A stretch of 64,000 nt of DNA, taken from NCBI GenBank assembly GCA_009829735.1, contig CM020619.1, positions 2,672,590 to 2,736,589 on the forward strand, read 5' to 3'. The notes under the pieces were generated by a model. That model searched no databases and was not told where the DNA came from. It was given only the letters and a program-made list of their open reading frames with translations. Positions 29,755 to 41,200 of this stretch are shown here, one piece after another (the first letter of the stretch is position 1; every line of letters starts with the position of its first letter). A program made the position numbers and the translations under genes. The stretch is from Pyropia yezoensis (taxonomy: Eukaryota; Rhodophyta; Bangiophyceae; Bangiales; Bangiaceae).

Positions 29755-32510
29755 ATGCCAGCCATGGTACGTAGCCGCGCTTTTCGTCTGGCACGTGCAG
29801 CAACGTGGAAAACATTACAGTCGATTCTCGGCACGGGGAGCGGCGGCGGCAGCAGCGCCAGCAGCAGTGACACGGAGGACGGCCGCGGTTGGGGTGGCCG
29901 TGGGGGGGGGGGTGGCGGCCGCAGCGGTGGCGGCGGCGGTGGCGGCGTCGGCGCCACCAACGCTACGGTGACACCCGCGCCCCCCCCCCATCTGGCGCCC
30001 GTCACGCCCATTCGCTCCCTCGAGCGCTCCCTCTACATCACGGAGGGCGCCCTTCAGCGGCGGCGGCTGTTTGCCGCGCTCGTCCGGCGGCCGCGGCTCG
30101 CCCTTTCCTTCCTCGGCGGCGCCGCCATCCGCGGCCCCGTCGCGGCCGCGTTTGTAGCGCACGGGCCCGCGGGGGAGGTCATCGCCGTTGTCGTTGCGGG
30201 CGGGGAGCTCCTCGTTTGGGCTGTCGACCTGGCCGCCCCTGACGGCACCCGCTCGACCGCCGCCGCCGCTGCGGCTGACCCAGACGCGGCGCCCGTGCCG
30301 CCCGCCGTGGCTCTGCCGTCACGCTCATTGCCCTTGTGGGGCGGGTGGCGGCCGCGGCGGAGCTGGTGGCCACCCGCCCGGGCGGCGCGGTCGACACGCT
30401 GGTGCTCACCACGGGGGGGGCGCTGCAGCTGTGGGTGGGCACCCAGCGGGTGGCGGGCGTGGCGCTCGGCGGCGGCGGCGCTGGCGGGAGGGGGTGGGTG
30501 CCGGTGGGGCTCCGCGACGCGGTCGCCTCGAGGGTGACCGTGCTGCTCGCGCCGGCGGCGTCGGCGTCGGCGGCGACGACGGCGCCTCTGCGACCCCCCG
30601 CTGCGGCCGTCGCGGCGGTGCGGGCGGACCTGCGGTGCACGCGGTCGTCGTCGCTGCTCGCGGCGGCGCTGCTCTGTGGCGTCCACGCGCGGGTGGCGAG
30701 CCGCGCTCCGGTGCCCCCCCCAGGCGGCGACGGCGGCGCCGCCCCACCCGCCGGCGCGGCTGCGGCGGTGGCGCTCCGCCGCGCCCTCCCCCATCGCCGC
30801 GCGGCGGTGCTCGACGCGACGCCGCGTGCCGGCAGCGGCAGCTGGGACGATGGCGCCGGCCACGCGTGAGCCGCCTGGCGCGGCGGCCGCGGCGCGGGCG
30901 GCGTTGACGGTGGCGGCGGCCTGTGGGGGGAGTCGCTCGACGGTGGCGGGCCTCATGGTCATGGCGGCGGTGGGAGCGGTGGGTGTGGCGCCGGGGAGCT
31001 GCCGCCAACGGCGGACTAGCGGCTGCTGGCAGCGGTGGTGCTGAACGTCCCCGCCGACCGGAACGCGGCGGTTATGCGGCGGTGGCCCGGCGGCGTGGCC
31101 GGCGGCGGCGTTGGAATTGGCCGCGACGACGCGCTGCTCAGCGACTGGGCGTGGCTGCTCGCGTCAGATTTGCACATGGGCGCCACGCCCGCCGACGCGC
31201 CGTGCTGTGCCGCGGCCGCGCCCGACGCGGGCGCGGTCCGCCGGTCGCTCGGCTGCATGGCCGCCGCCGTCGCGGCGGCGTCGTCGACAGCGGCGGCCGC
31301 CGACGCTCATGCGGCGGCGGTGCGGGCGCTGACGGCCGACGCGCTGGCCGTCACGCTCGCGCTGTACGAGGAGGCGAAACTGACACGCGCCGCCGAGCCG
31401 GACCTGCCGGTGCTGGGCAGCCTCGCCGCGGCGCTCGCCGCGCGCCTCGGCGCAGACGCGTACGTCCGCTACTACGTGGCGGATGGCGTGTAGGGGTGGT
31501 TGGAAGAGTAGGAGGGGGGGGAGGGGGGGGGGGGGGGGGTGCCGCCCGGAGCCGTCGGCGCCGCCGCCGCCGCCGCGGGGGGGTGGGGGGGGGGGGCAGC
31601 CCGGGTGGCAGCCCTGCTGGGGCCGCCGCTTCTCCCCGCCCGCGGCGGTGCGGCTGGGCGGCGGCGCGCGGCCGGTGGCGCTCGCCGGCCGCGCGTCGCT
31701 CGTCGCGGCCGTCGCGGCGGCGGCGACGGCGGCGCGCGCGCCGTGGCGGTGGCGCGCCGCGACCGCCTCGCCGGCCGCCATGGCGGCGGCAGTCCCCCCG
31801 CTGTCGCCCATCCTGCCGCCCTCCCCGCCCGACTGGACCGCCTGGGCGGCGGCGATGATGCGGGCCCCCCCCGGGGGCGCGCCCTCCCCCTACCCGTCCG
31901 CCATCCCTTCCAGCGCGGCCGTCGAGGCGCCCGCGGTGCCGTCCTGGCGCGCCCCCGACGACCTCACCCCCTACACGTCCACCCTTTCCCGCTTGTACGG
32001 TTTGCTCTTTGCCAGCGGCGCCGCCGCGGCAACGGCGGCGGCGGGCTACCGAGACGCGGCGGTGCTGGCGGCGGCCATCGCCGCCCGCCTCGGCCTCGAC
32101 CGCCTCGGCCGCCTCCGCGCCGCCACAGCCGCGCCCGTCCGCGACGTGCAAGCGCGCTGTCGGCAACGTCGGGGGTGGGCGGCGCGGGGGGGGGGGGGGG
32201 GGGGGGGTTGCCCGGCGGTGGGGGTGTGCTGACCGGCGCGCGGCGGGGCGCCCAGGGGGGAGGGGGGGGGTGCGCCGATGGCGGCAGCAGCAGTGACTCG
32301 GCCGACAACAGAGAGCGGGACGTGGTGGGCCACGTGGACAGCGCGGGGGAGGAGGAGGAGGGGGCGGAGGGGGTGGCCGGCGCCTCGGCTGGCGGCTGCG
32401 GCGGTGGTGGCGGCGGCGGCGGTGCTGCGGACGTCTTCAGCCCTCTTTGGACCGCGGCCGCGGACGCGGTCGCGGCGCCGGCGAGGGGCGCGTGGTCTTC
32501 CCGCTGGCGG
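29755..32510 (+). pseudogene. APC1: Captured, frame-broken fragment of APC1 (anaphase-promoting complex subunit 1)
   Basis: Successive plus-strand segments align in order with the middle of APC1. AVDTLVLTTGGALQLWVG (about 30385) corresponds to the human IDTMLVLEGSGNLVLYTG. DAVASRVTVLL (about 30517), ALYEEAKLTRAAEPDLP (about 31360), ARLGADAYVRYYVADG, DWTAWAAAMM...PYPSA (about 31835) and RLRAATAAPVRDVQARCR (about 32110) follow in order. An acidic stretch and ADVFSPLWTAAADAV (about 32430) come last. The reading frame changes at about 30310, meets stops at 30869 and 31493, and shifts again near the poly-G runs at about 31510 and 32190. The N-terminal and C-terminal (PC-repeat) parts of APC1 are absent. 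It lies wholly inside the MULE, so it is best read as captured host DNA. Introns or homopolymer sequencing errors could explain part of the frame breaks. Confidence 0.75.
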
Positions 32511-32566
32511 GCATCTCTTCTGCTTTTTCTTTAGGGGAGGGAGCGCCTTATCAAGAGCAGGCTTCA

Positions 32567-35500
32567 TCAGCTTTCAGGCTCCTCTCCACCCTCAGACGAC
32601 ACACCCTCGTACCCCCGCTTTTTCGTGGCTCCGTCTGCAGACGACATCCGCGCCTGCTGCCGTGCAGCTAAGAAGAGCTGAAACTCAGCCAGCAGCTGAG
32701 GAGACGACTGCGAGAGGGGAGGGGCTCCCGCGGTTCCCGCTCCAGTTGTCCCACTGGGAGTTTCACCACCACCTGGGCGGGCCACACCCGGAGCCGCTTC
32801 TTCCGCAGGCATGGCATCTCGCCCCGCAGCCGCGTGTGCATCTGCAGCTCTGGCTGCACCACCGCGAGGAGGACTTGCGCTTGCTCGCCCGGACTTGGCG
32901 GGCTTGGGCGGCTGCCCAGCGCTCGGCACAACGTTGCTCTTCCGCTTCCGCTTGGTGGCGCGATTCATGCGCGCCACCTGCGACGCCCCGGAGGGCGCCG
33001 CTTGGCCGGGCGACGTGATGGCGGCCATCGTCCTTGCATCAAAGTCGGAAAGTGACGCGATGACCTCCAGTAGCGAGGACGCTCTGGCGTCCGACACGAC
33101 CTGCTTTGTTTGTCGGTTCAAAGACTCGCAAGCGTTGGTGTTGTCAGGACTCGCCAGTAGCTCAAACTTGTCAAGCCGGCCACTGCTCTTCGGGAAGGCT
33201 GCGGAGAAGGCGGCCGGGTTCTTGAGGAGCCACAGGATGACGTTGGCCTTTTTCGATTCATGGCTTTTCTGATACTCCGCGGCCAGCGAGGACAGGCGTT
33301 CCCGTACCCCCGACTCACCGCCCACGGCATCAGCTTCCCGCAGCTGCACCATAACGCTGAAAAAGGGGTCACCCACGCTGTTGCCGCTGGGTCCCAGGAG
33401 GAAACGCTTAGAATGAACGGCGCAGCCAATGAGCCTGCCAGTGTAGTCGGCTGGTTCACCTCCAAACACCCGGCTTAGGCCACGCGCGAACTCAGTGTGT
33501 TGCGCTGTCTCAAAGTCCATTGTAGCGGCAACAAAGGGTGTTTTTCTGCTACTGGTCCCGCCCCCCGCCCGGACCGCTACACGCCCGCCGGGCCCAGCCA
33601 GGCCGTGCTCCGCCGCAGCCGAGAAGTAGAACTCAAACAGCTCCTCGTACATAGACGTGGTCTTCCCAATCACCATTGCTCGGAGCAGGGTTACCGCCCG
33701 GTTCAGCCACGGCACAAAAGATCTACGCACGGAGACGGACAGTAGCAATACGTCAGTGACTGAGATGATCTCCCTCATCGCAGAGGAGGTCGAAAGCCTG
33801 GGAAAACAGGCCTGAGTCTCGCCGCCACCGCACAGAGCCCTCCTGACTTACATGATGGAAAAATGATGCCAGTCAAAAGCCTGCTTTCCAGCCTCTCTAA
33901 TGGCCTCCGCCTGTACGCCATCCTTAGCAGAGCCCCGGGAGACAACGCCAAACGTTGAGTCAGCCTCGATGTAGCGCATCTGGCCGGCCATGTCGGCCTG
34001 CTTCTCAGTCTGGAGGACCACGGCAGTGTACTCCGGTTTCTGAATAATCGCCTTCACGTACTCGTGGCGGTAGCCCGACCGACGGTAGAGGTCCATCACC
34101 CCAAGCAGGTCCTGCCCAAATGGGTGGGCTGTAGAGCGCGCCGAGTGGCGCAGCTTGCGGACGAAGGAGGTGCTCGCCAGTCCCCCGCCGCTGGCATCGC
34201 TGATCGCCGCCTGAAAGAAAAAGCCAGAAAGAGACACAGACACCACAATTGCGCTTGTATGTCAGAAAGATCGCTCCACAATCACAGGTGCTCAAACCAC
34301 ACAATCAGACAGATAAGAAGCAGAAAAGCCAGTATACATACCTGCAGCGCTCGAATGGATGCTGACGGATTATCTTCGACCACGTTCTGCACGAGCCGGC
34401 TTGAGGGCTTGCAAACCGGGAAAACGTGGGAGTGCGTCCCACGCACGATGACGAATACGCGTATAGTGTCGCCAGTACTCCCAGCGGGGCTCAGGAACTC
34501 AACACGCACTGGGCACCCGCCCCCCCCCGACCTCTTGAGGCGAGGGTTCTCGCCTCCGTGCCGCTTGCACGTCAGCTCCTTGAAGCGCTTGCCAGAGATG
34601 TAGCTGCATGTATCAGATGACGCGACGTCCTCAATACCGTCCTCCAACCAGGTCTTGACCAGGTCAGGGTCAACCCCTGGACGAATGCAGCGGGACATAT
34701 GCCCTCCCCTGGAGGTGGGTGGGTCACCTGGCTCCCAGTTGGAGCACCCAATAAAAGCCCCGCGGCCCCCTCTGGGAGGCAGAAACACGGGGTGCCCACC
34801 GCAGGGGATGTTATCCTTGTCCGTAAAGGAGCATCCGCCCTCTATGTTCTGCAAGGTCTTAAAGTACGCCTGTTGCGGCCGACGCACACAAATATGCAAG
34901 GGAACAAACATGTGGATGGACGAAGAAAAGCGAGCGATGCGCCAATACGCCCAGATATGAGAAATGCGCCCAGGAGTGTGTGCCCACAGAGGTTGGTTTC
35001 AAGGTCATAGAGTGGCCACAGGCGTACTGCGCAAGGAGAGCGGCCCAAAATTCGTCAAAGTGGCAAAGAGCGACCAGGAGCTTGCTGGATTCAACATACC
35101 ATAGAAGTCTTTCGTACCCGTCTCTCCGGGTCATCGTCATCCTCGCACATCTTCATGGCCGCCAGCCACGTGGGGTTATCAAAGTCGACCTCCGTATGAC
35201 GCATGTTGGCCACGTCCGCGGGCATGAGGGAGCACACCATCGGTGGGGTGCACGTACGCGTCCGCACACTGTAACGTTTCCACCGTCCAGAGATGAGCAC
35301 CATTGTAGAGCTCGTGCCCTTGGGCGGCCCCCAGGTGTACGGACTGTCCTTAAACCAGGTCTCCGCCGAGGATGGAGGCAAATCGAGGACGTGGGCAACT
35401 CCACCATCGCTGGTGCTGAAGTAGTGGTCGGCGGCGTCGCCGTGGATGACAACCTTTTCAACTGCTTTTTTTGCGCTGATCTGAGTCGTGAGAATCGATG

Positions 35501-35763
35501 CATGCAGCCAAGGGAAGCATTTACCCATGCGTTAGTACTTCAAGACCATGCGTTGAGCGATATGCGGGTCGAAACAAAGTGCCGGGTCATACAAGGATGC
35601 TCTCTCAAAGAAAAGACGCTCATGGCCATACCCGATACAGTCCAGATTCCTCGCGGGCAAACAGGAGGACGGGCTCCGCATCTGGCTCCGAATCATTGGG
35701 CTGGGGCTCGCGCACGTCAGCTGCCGTGGCAAGCGCGGTCGCCTCGGATGCGGCCGGGTCCAT
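32567..35763 (-). CDS. MULE transposase, 5 exons, 876 aa
   Basis: Exons (minus): 35632-35763, 35100-35480, 34342-34869, 33852-34210, 32567-33797. All introns are GT-AG (GTATGG, GTATGT, GTATGT, GTAAGT), 54-230 bp, and the joins keep frame through 876 codons. Exon 3 has a Cys/His cluster (CGGHPV...GCSNW...GGHMSRC) and then CPVRVEFLSP...GTHSHVFP, the FLYWCH/WRKY-GCM1-type zinc finger typical of MULE transposases. The catalytic DDE triad is visible: Asp431 (EADSTFGVV), Asp561 (ATMDFETAQ) and Glu691 (NACESLNR), with the family's C-x2-H motif at Cys592/His595 (CAVHSKRF). The C-terminus has a KRKRKS nuclear-localisation-like run and a Pro/Gly/Ala tail. The enzyme cuts and joins the element's terminal repeats. 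All key residues are present, so it may be active. Confidence 0.92.
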
Positions 35764-36029
35764 GTTCACCGCAACGAAGCGCTGTTGGCCGTGGCAGGGA
35801 GGGGGCTGCCGCCAGCGTAGAGGATGCTTGCTGAACAGGTGGAAGTAGGCGACTCGTTGGCGTGGGCGGTCAAGGTCGCTCGGCGTCGCTTCCGACGAGC
35901 CTGGCGGTCGGCGCGGGGTGGCCGGTCTGGGCAGCCAGTCGGGGTGGGCCGGGCGATGTGGGCGCGCAGTTTTTGGCGCCACCCAGGCGGTTGCCCGCCC
36001 TTTCAGGCACTCCCCCTCACGTATCAGAA

Positions 36030-36216
36030 TTGTGACGGCAGCCTGGGACTGAACCCCGCCCCACCCCAACTGAACCCCACCCCAGCGCATCCTACAAGAG
36101 ACGGGCACTTGATAGGGGTCACCTTCAGCACGCTTGCAATTCACATCAATTCCAGTGCGCACCACTCAACCCCACCTTCTGATTTCCATCCGAACCCCAC
36201 CCTCAACCCTAGCCCC
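36030..36216 (-). repeat. MULE right terminal inverted repeat
   Basis: Inverted copy of 28374-28583 (reverse complement begins GGGGCTAGGGTTGAGGG). The transposase ATG lies 267 bp inside this end, so this repeat probably carries the transposase promoter. Confidence 0.92.
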
Positions 36217-36225
36217 AGAATCGCG
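36217..36225 (+). repeat. Target-site duplication, right copy (AGAATCGCG)
   Basis: Identical 9/9 to 28365-28373 and directly outside the right terminal repeat. Confidence 0.9.
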
Positions 36226-38230
36226 TCTGTCCTCGCCGCAAGAGCTGCCGTGCTTGCACGCGCCCCTCCCGGCATCCCTCACTCTTCCCGAATCAATCGC
36301 CGCTCCACCAATGCAGCGGGCGTCGAGGCCGGAGACGGCTCCGCCTCCCAGAGACGCGCACTTCTGCTGCTCGACAAAGCCGTCGTGAAAGCCCTTTTCG
36401 CTACAAGCAGAAGGGCATATATTACCGGTAAGGCCAAGGATAGTTTCTAAAGTGTGTGGAGGGGGCTGGAAAAATACGGAGGGAGGGAGACTCGCTCTTC
36501 CAGCTTGTGTCTTCTCCCCGCGGACCTGTTGTGTCTGGGTCTATAGATCGTTACAGGCAACTATCCCGGATGATGCACCATAGAAAGGATAGAGAGGTCT
36601 GGACAGAATGAGGCAAAGGGGTGGCCGATGGGAAACCGGTATGGCTGTTGCATTGTGATGAGCGGCCGCAAGAACCGTGGCCAAGTGTGCTTGGGCTGCC
36701 GCGAGATCCTTGACGGGAACGACCGTGTGGTCGCTGCGCTCGACCGACTGGAAACTCTGTCAGGCGGAGCCACCTGAGCCGCCCATCGAAGCAGACTGTA
36801 GTGGGGTGTAGTGACAGGGAGGGGATTGTTTAGCCGGAAAGGGCCCTTTCGCCCGCTGGGCCAGCCCCCGGGGGCTGACCCAGCGGGACAAGTCATCAGC
36901 TGAGTGGCCCGGAAGCACTCGGCGGGACGGAACTGCTGGTCGCCAAGGCCACCCGGGATGATGCCCGGATGTTTAGCCTGCCGCGACGCCGACGCCTCAG
37001 TTCTTCGTGTTCGTCCGTCTGGCCTCATCCCCATCCTTCCCCGCTGACCTGTGGCAGCCGCCGTAGGAACACACAACATACAGGCAGCATCAAAGACCCA
37101 CCTCACAAACCTCCCCGCGGCGGTTCAGGGCGCTCCGGCCGCCTCCGTCGAAGACATACACCAGCGGGCGGGACAGGCGGTTGACGCCCTCACCACGGAA
37201 GGGTGCCGCGGCACCGGCGGCGGGCGCAGCTGCCATCACAGCCGGCGTCGCGGACATCCTTTGGCGGCGGGGCGGGGCACCACGGCCGCTGTCACCGGCT
37301 GCCCAAAGCGGCGGCGGCGCTTGCTAGTGGCGGGCGCCCCGCAGTGCGCTTGACATCACACGCCGAGTGAGAGTCAGCAGTCAATGGGGTCTCCAACAAC
37401 GAGGACTGCGCTGGGCCTGGGTGCCACGGCCGCGATGGAAGACGAATTTATGGCCGTGTCCTGGCTGACAGTTTATGAACGAACAGGTTGTAATTGTGTG
37501 ACCCCGCCTTCCTGGTGAGCTAGTATTTTTGGCGCCAACATGGAACGCACCAGCCTTCCCCCCCTCACATGCCTTGCTGCACAGTCCCTCGCCCCCCAAC
37601 CGCCGGCCGCCCGGCCGGCTGGCACCCGTTTCTCCACGATTGGGAATGTTTCCTCGTCTCCAATGGGAATCGGTCGGGAGACACGACCCTCCCCGGCCCA
37701 CGCCCCCGCCGGCGCAGCCAGCCCCAAAACGCTGGCCTGGAGAGAGGGGTGGCGTGGCGGCAACGCGCCGGCCGGGGGGGGGTTGTCTGTTGCACTCGCG
37801 CCGACGACGCCCTGCTACGGGGGGGGAGCCGTGCCGATACCCTGACAGGGACGATTTGGCGGGCGGTCGTGCCTCTCGTCGGTCCTCCCTGGTTACTGCA
37901 CATGGCCAGAGAGGAACGGTGCGCTCACCATCCTTGCTGTGCCCCACACGGTGTTCGGACACCTCTGCGCACGGCGCTGTCCCCCCCCCCCCCTTGCTCT
38001 TGTGGCTACCCAGCGTGTCTGTGTTTCCTCCACGCTTTTGCCAGCCCACCCCCGCCCCATCCCCTGGGACCCGTTTCCACTCGGGTGACTGCCGTTGCCG
38101 CCACGACCGGCCGCGGTCTGGGCCGTCCACCTTTTTTCCCCCGGCGGCGACTGGTTGGACCGGCCTCTCCCGCGTCCGTCGTTCCGCCGTTGCTTACGCT
38201 CGTGTGGCGGCTCCCCGCGTGCGTTTTGCG
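36226..38230. other. Region between the MULE and the Snf2 gene
   Basis: The first ~200 bp probably continue the interrupted host ORF. The rest has no supported gene. It contains the 36-bp palindrome at 36852-36887. The Snf2 frame is open upstream of its chosen ATG to 37529, but that part reads as Pro/Arg-rich leader. Confidence 0.5.
36852..36887. repeat. Near-perfect 36-bp palindrome without spacer
   Basis: The arms CCCGCTGGGCCAGCCCCC and GGGGGCTGACCCAGCGGG pair at 17 of 18 positions with no loop. No gene end is known next to it. Confidence 0.85.
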
Positions 38231-41200
38231 ATGCAGACTTCCGGAGCGCCACCCGCCAAGCGGCTGTGCGTGCCGCTGGAGGACGGACCGGCAGCGCCAA
38301 CGGCGGAGGCTGACGAAGATGTGGTGTGCTTGCTGAGTGACGACGAAGACGACGCCGACGAGGCGGCGGCGGTGGCGACGACGGCGGCCCCTGGGCGGGT
38401 CGCGGTCGTAGGTGGGGCTGGGGCCGGCGGATGGGGTGCGGCCGGCGGCGGCGGCGGTGGCGCAGCGGCCTTCGTCGCGGGGCTGACCACGGACGGGGGC
38501 GGCCTGGCACAGGAGGCACGGGATGAGGGCGCCACCCACGGGCTGAGGGGATTGGCGCCGCCGCGGCCAGACGTGAAGCCGTGGTTGTCGGGCGGCGTGT
38601 CGGGTGGACCTGGGGCAGCCGCTTGCGCATCGGCGAGTGCGGCGCCAGGCGGCGGTGACGTCAAGCCTTGGGCCCCGGTGCCCGCCGGTTGGGATGCTTC
38701 GGCTGGCCTGGCGGGCGTGCCCGCGTTGCCGCCGCCGCCGCAGCAAACGCCAGACGTCGCGGCGGCTATTGCAGCGGCGGCGGCGGCGGCCGTTGCGCCC
38801 CGGCCGTCTGGCCCTCCCGCGGCGGCGGCTGGGGGCTCAAACCGGTTCTTCTCCTCCACCCTCTATGGGGACGTTCCCGAGGAGGATGAGATTTCCCCCG
38901 TATCGGTGTCGCCCATGCGAGGGGCGGGGGGTGCAAGCGGTGACATACAAGGGGAGGTTGTCTCTGTGGACGAAGAAGTGTCTTTTTTGCCACCGCCGGG
39001 GTCGTTTGGTGAGGGGGACGTCAAGGGCGCCAGTGCACTGCGGTTGCCTGGCGCAGGTGCTGGTGCCGCTGGCGCTGGGGAGTCTCTTGGGACTTTGACG
39101 TACGACATTCCCGACGATGACCTCCCCGTCGCTTCTGGCGGCCGTCCCCCCTCCCGCGGCCGCTCGTCTTCGGTGGGGGTTGGCACCGAGGAAGACCCCA
39201 TTGACGTGGATGAGTTGCTTAATGAGGAGTTTGCGTGGTTGCCCGCCCGTAAGCACACTGACCGGAAGCCCGGCACTGGCGCGGGTTCATCCAAGGCTGC
39301 AGCCGGGGCGGGTGGGGGCGGGGCGGCTGGGTGCGGGTCGGCCATCCGGGGTACCCCCCGCGCCCGACGGGCTCCGCATAGGGAGCTTACAGAGGAGGAG
39401 GAAGAGGCGGCCATGGATGCCCGCATCGGCATCCCGTCTCGCCGTGGAGGCCGCGCTGCAGTTGACCACCGGGGGTGCGCTGGTGCTGGCGGTGCGGACC
39501 AAGTTCTTCTGGACGATGAGGACGCAGACGCAGAAGCAGAGATGGATCGACTGGATATGGCTGCCGACGGAGGCGACGGGATTGACAGTCTCGACTTTGC
39601 GGCGCGTGGCGGCGCTGCTGGTGAGTTCTCATCGGACTATGTGAAGGAGCTGTATGGGCAGAACAACACCAACGCGGACGCGACCACTGAAGGGGAGACC
39701 CCCTATGAGATGAATGTGTCGCTATTGCGGCATCAGAAGAGGGCGCTGGCGTGGATGATCAATAGGGAACAAGCATCGTCTGCGGGCCCACGGGGCGGGA
39801 TCTTGGCGGACGAGATGGGCCTGGGAAAGACGCTGTCAACGGTGGCGCTCATCCTCAAGGAGCGGCCGCCGCCAAAGGACGACGGCACCCTGTCGAAGCT
39901 CCGCACTCTTGTCGTCGCCCCTCTGTCGGTGCTTCAGGTGTGGAAGGAGGAATTCTTGTCGCGAATCGACCGTGCGTTCATGCCGTCTGTTCTCATCTAC
40001 CACGGGTCAGGGAGAACCAAGGACCCGCGGGAGCTGGCCCAGTATGACATTGTCATCACCTCCTACTCCGTGGTAAGCAAAGAGGCGCCCAAGGAGGTGG
40101 AGACGGTGGACTCGGACGGGCAGCCCATCACCCAGAAGATTCGAGGGGCCCTGTTCAAGGTGCGCTGGTTCCGTGTGGTCCTCGACGAGGCGCAGGTGAT
40201 CAAGAACCGGCGGGCTCTGCAGGCTCGCGCGGCGTATATGCTCCCGGCGGAGCGGCGGTGGTGCCTGTCTGGCACTCCGATTCAGAACAGCGTGGACGAC
40301 ATCTACTCGCTCTTCCTTTTCCTCCGCTACTACATTGTGGATACCTACTCGCAGTGGTCGAAGGTGTGGAAGAAGCGGCTCAACTCCAACCACGCAGCGG
40401 TGCGTGAGCGGACGTTCAAGCGGTTTCAAGTCGTCCTGGGCACCGTCCTTTTGCGGCGGACCAAGAGCGAGAAGGTTGACGGCGTGCCTATCCTTGTGCT
40501 GCCGCCGAAGAACATTGAGCTCCGGGCGCTGCAGTTCAGCCCCGACGAGCGCGCCGTGTACATGGCGCTCGAGAACAAGTCTCGTGTCGAGTTCAATAAG
40601 TTCGTCCGGGCCGGCACTGTCATGGCCAACCTCTTTTCTGTGCTGGTTCTCCTTCTACGACTGCGGCAGGCGTGTTCCCACCCGCATTTGATCACGAAGG
40701 ACGATGGCTTCTCGCGGGAGGAACTCGAGCAGGCCGCTACGCGCATTGCTCGTGGCGCGTCATTGCTGTCGGCGCTGCCGGAGGCAGTCCAGAAGCGTCT
40801 TGTTGAGCTGCTCGCGCCTGACAGCGAGAGTGACGAGGGCAAGGTGTGCCCTATCTGCTTTGACGGCCTTGGACGGGAGGCAATCGTGACGTCGTGCGGC
40901 CACTTCAGCTGCGGCGCCTGCAACGGCCGTTGGGCTGCCGAGAGCGACTCGTGCCCACAGTGCCGTCAGTCGCTGGCCGATACCAACGCCAAATTGGACC
41001 TGAGCCTCATCCGGCAAGAGGTGCACGCTGTGTACGAGCAACGGAAGGAGGCATCGACCTTGGGCGCCAAGGCTGCCGCCGTCGCTGGCAAGGGCAAGGG
41101 CAAAGGGAAGGGCAAAGCCCCAGCGCGCCTGCAGGCCAAGGGCGGTCATAGCGGCGATATCGAGCGGTTTGACGACATGGTCATCGACGCGCTGGAGGCT

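Larger units (their letters stand above)
28374..36216. mobile_element. Complete autonomous Mutator-like element (MULE), 7843 bp
   Basis: The element is bounded by long terminal inverted repeats (28374-28583 and 36030-36216) and flanked by a perfect 9-bp duplication, AGAATCGCG. It contains an intact five-exon MULE transposase gene on the minus strand near the right end. Between the left end and the transposase lie about 1.2 kb of GC-rich DNA with a tandem duplication and about 2.5 kb of broken APC1 coding sequence on the plus strand. The perfect target duplication and the intact transposase suggest a fairly recent insertion, although the two terminal repeats differ by substitutions and by an extra gggtggggttcagt unit on the left. 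Confidence 0.9.

Noticed and set aside
37529..38230. In-frame 234-codon extension upstream of the Snf2 start
   Set aside because: It is Pro/Arg/Ser-rich with no conserved sequence. The ATG at 38231 begins the stretch leading to the SUMO-interacting motif and fits a normal start.
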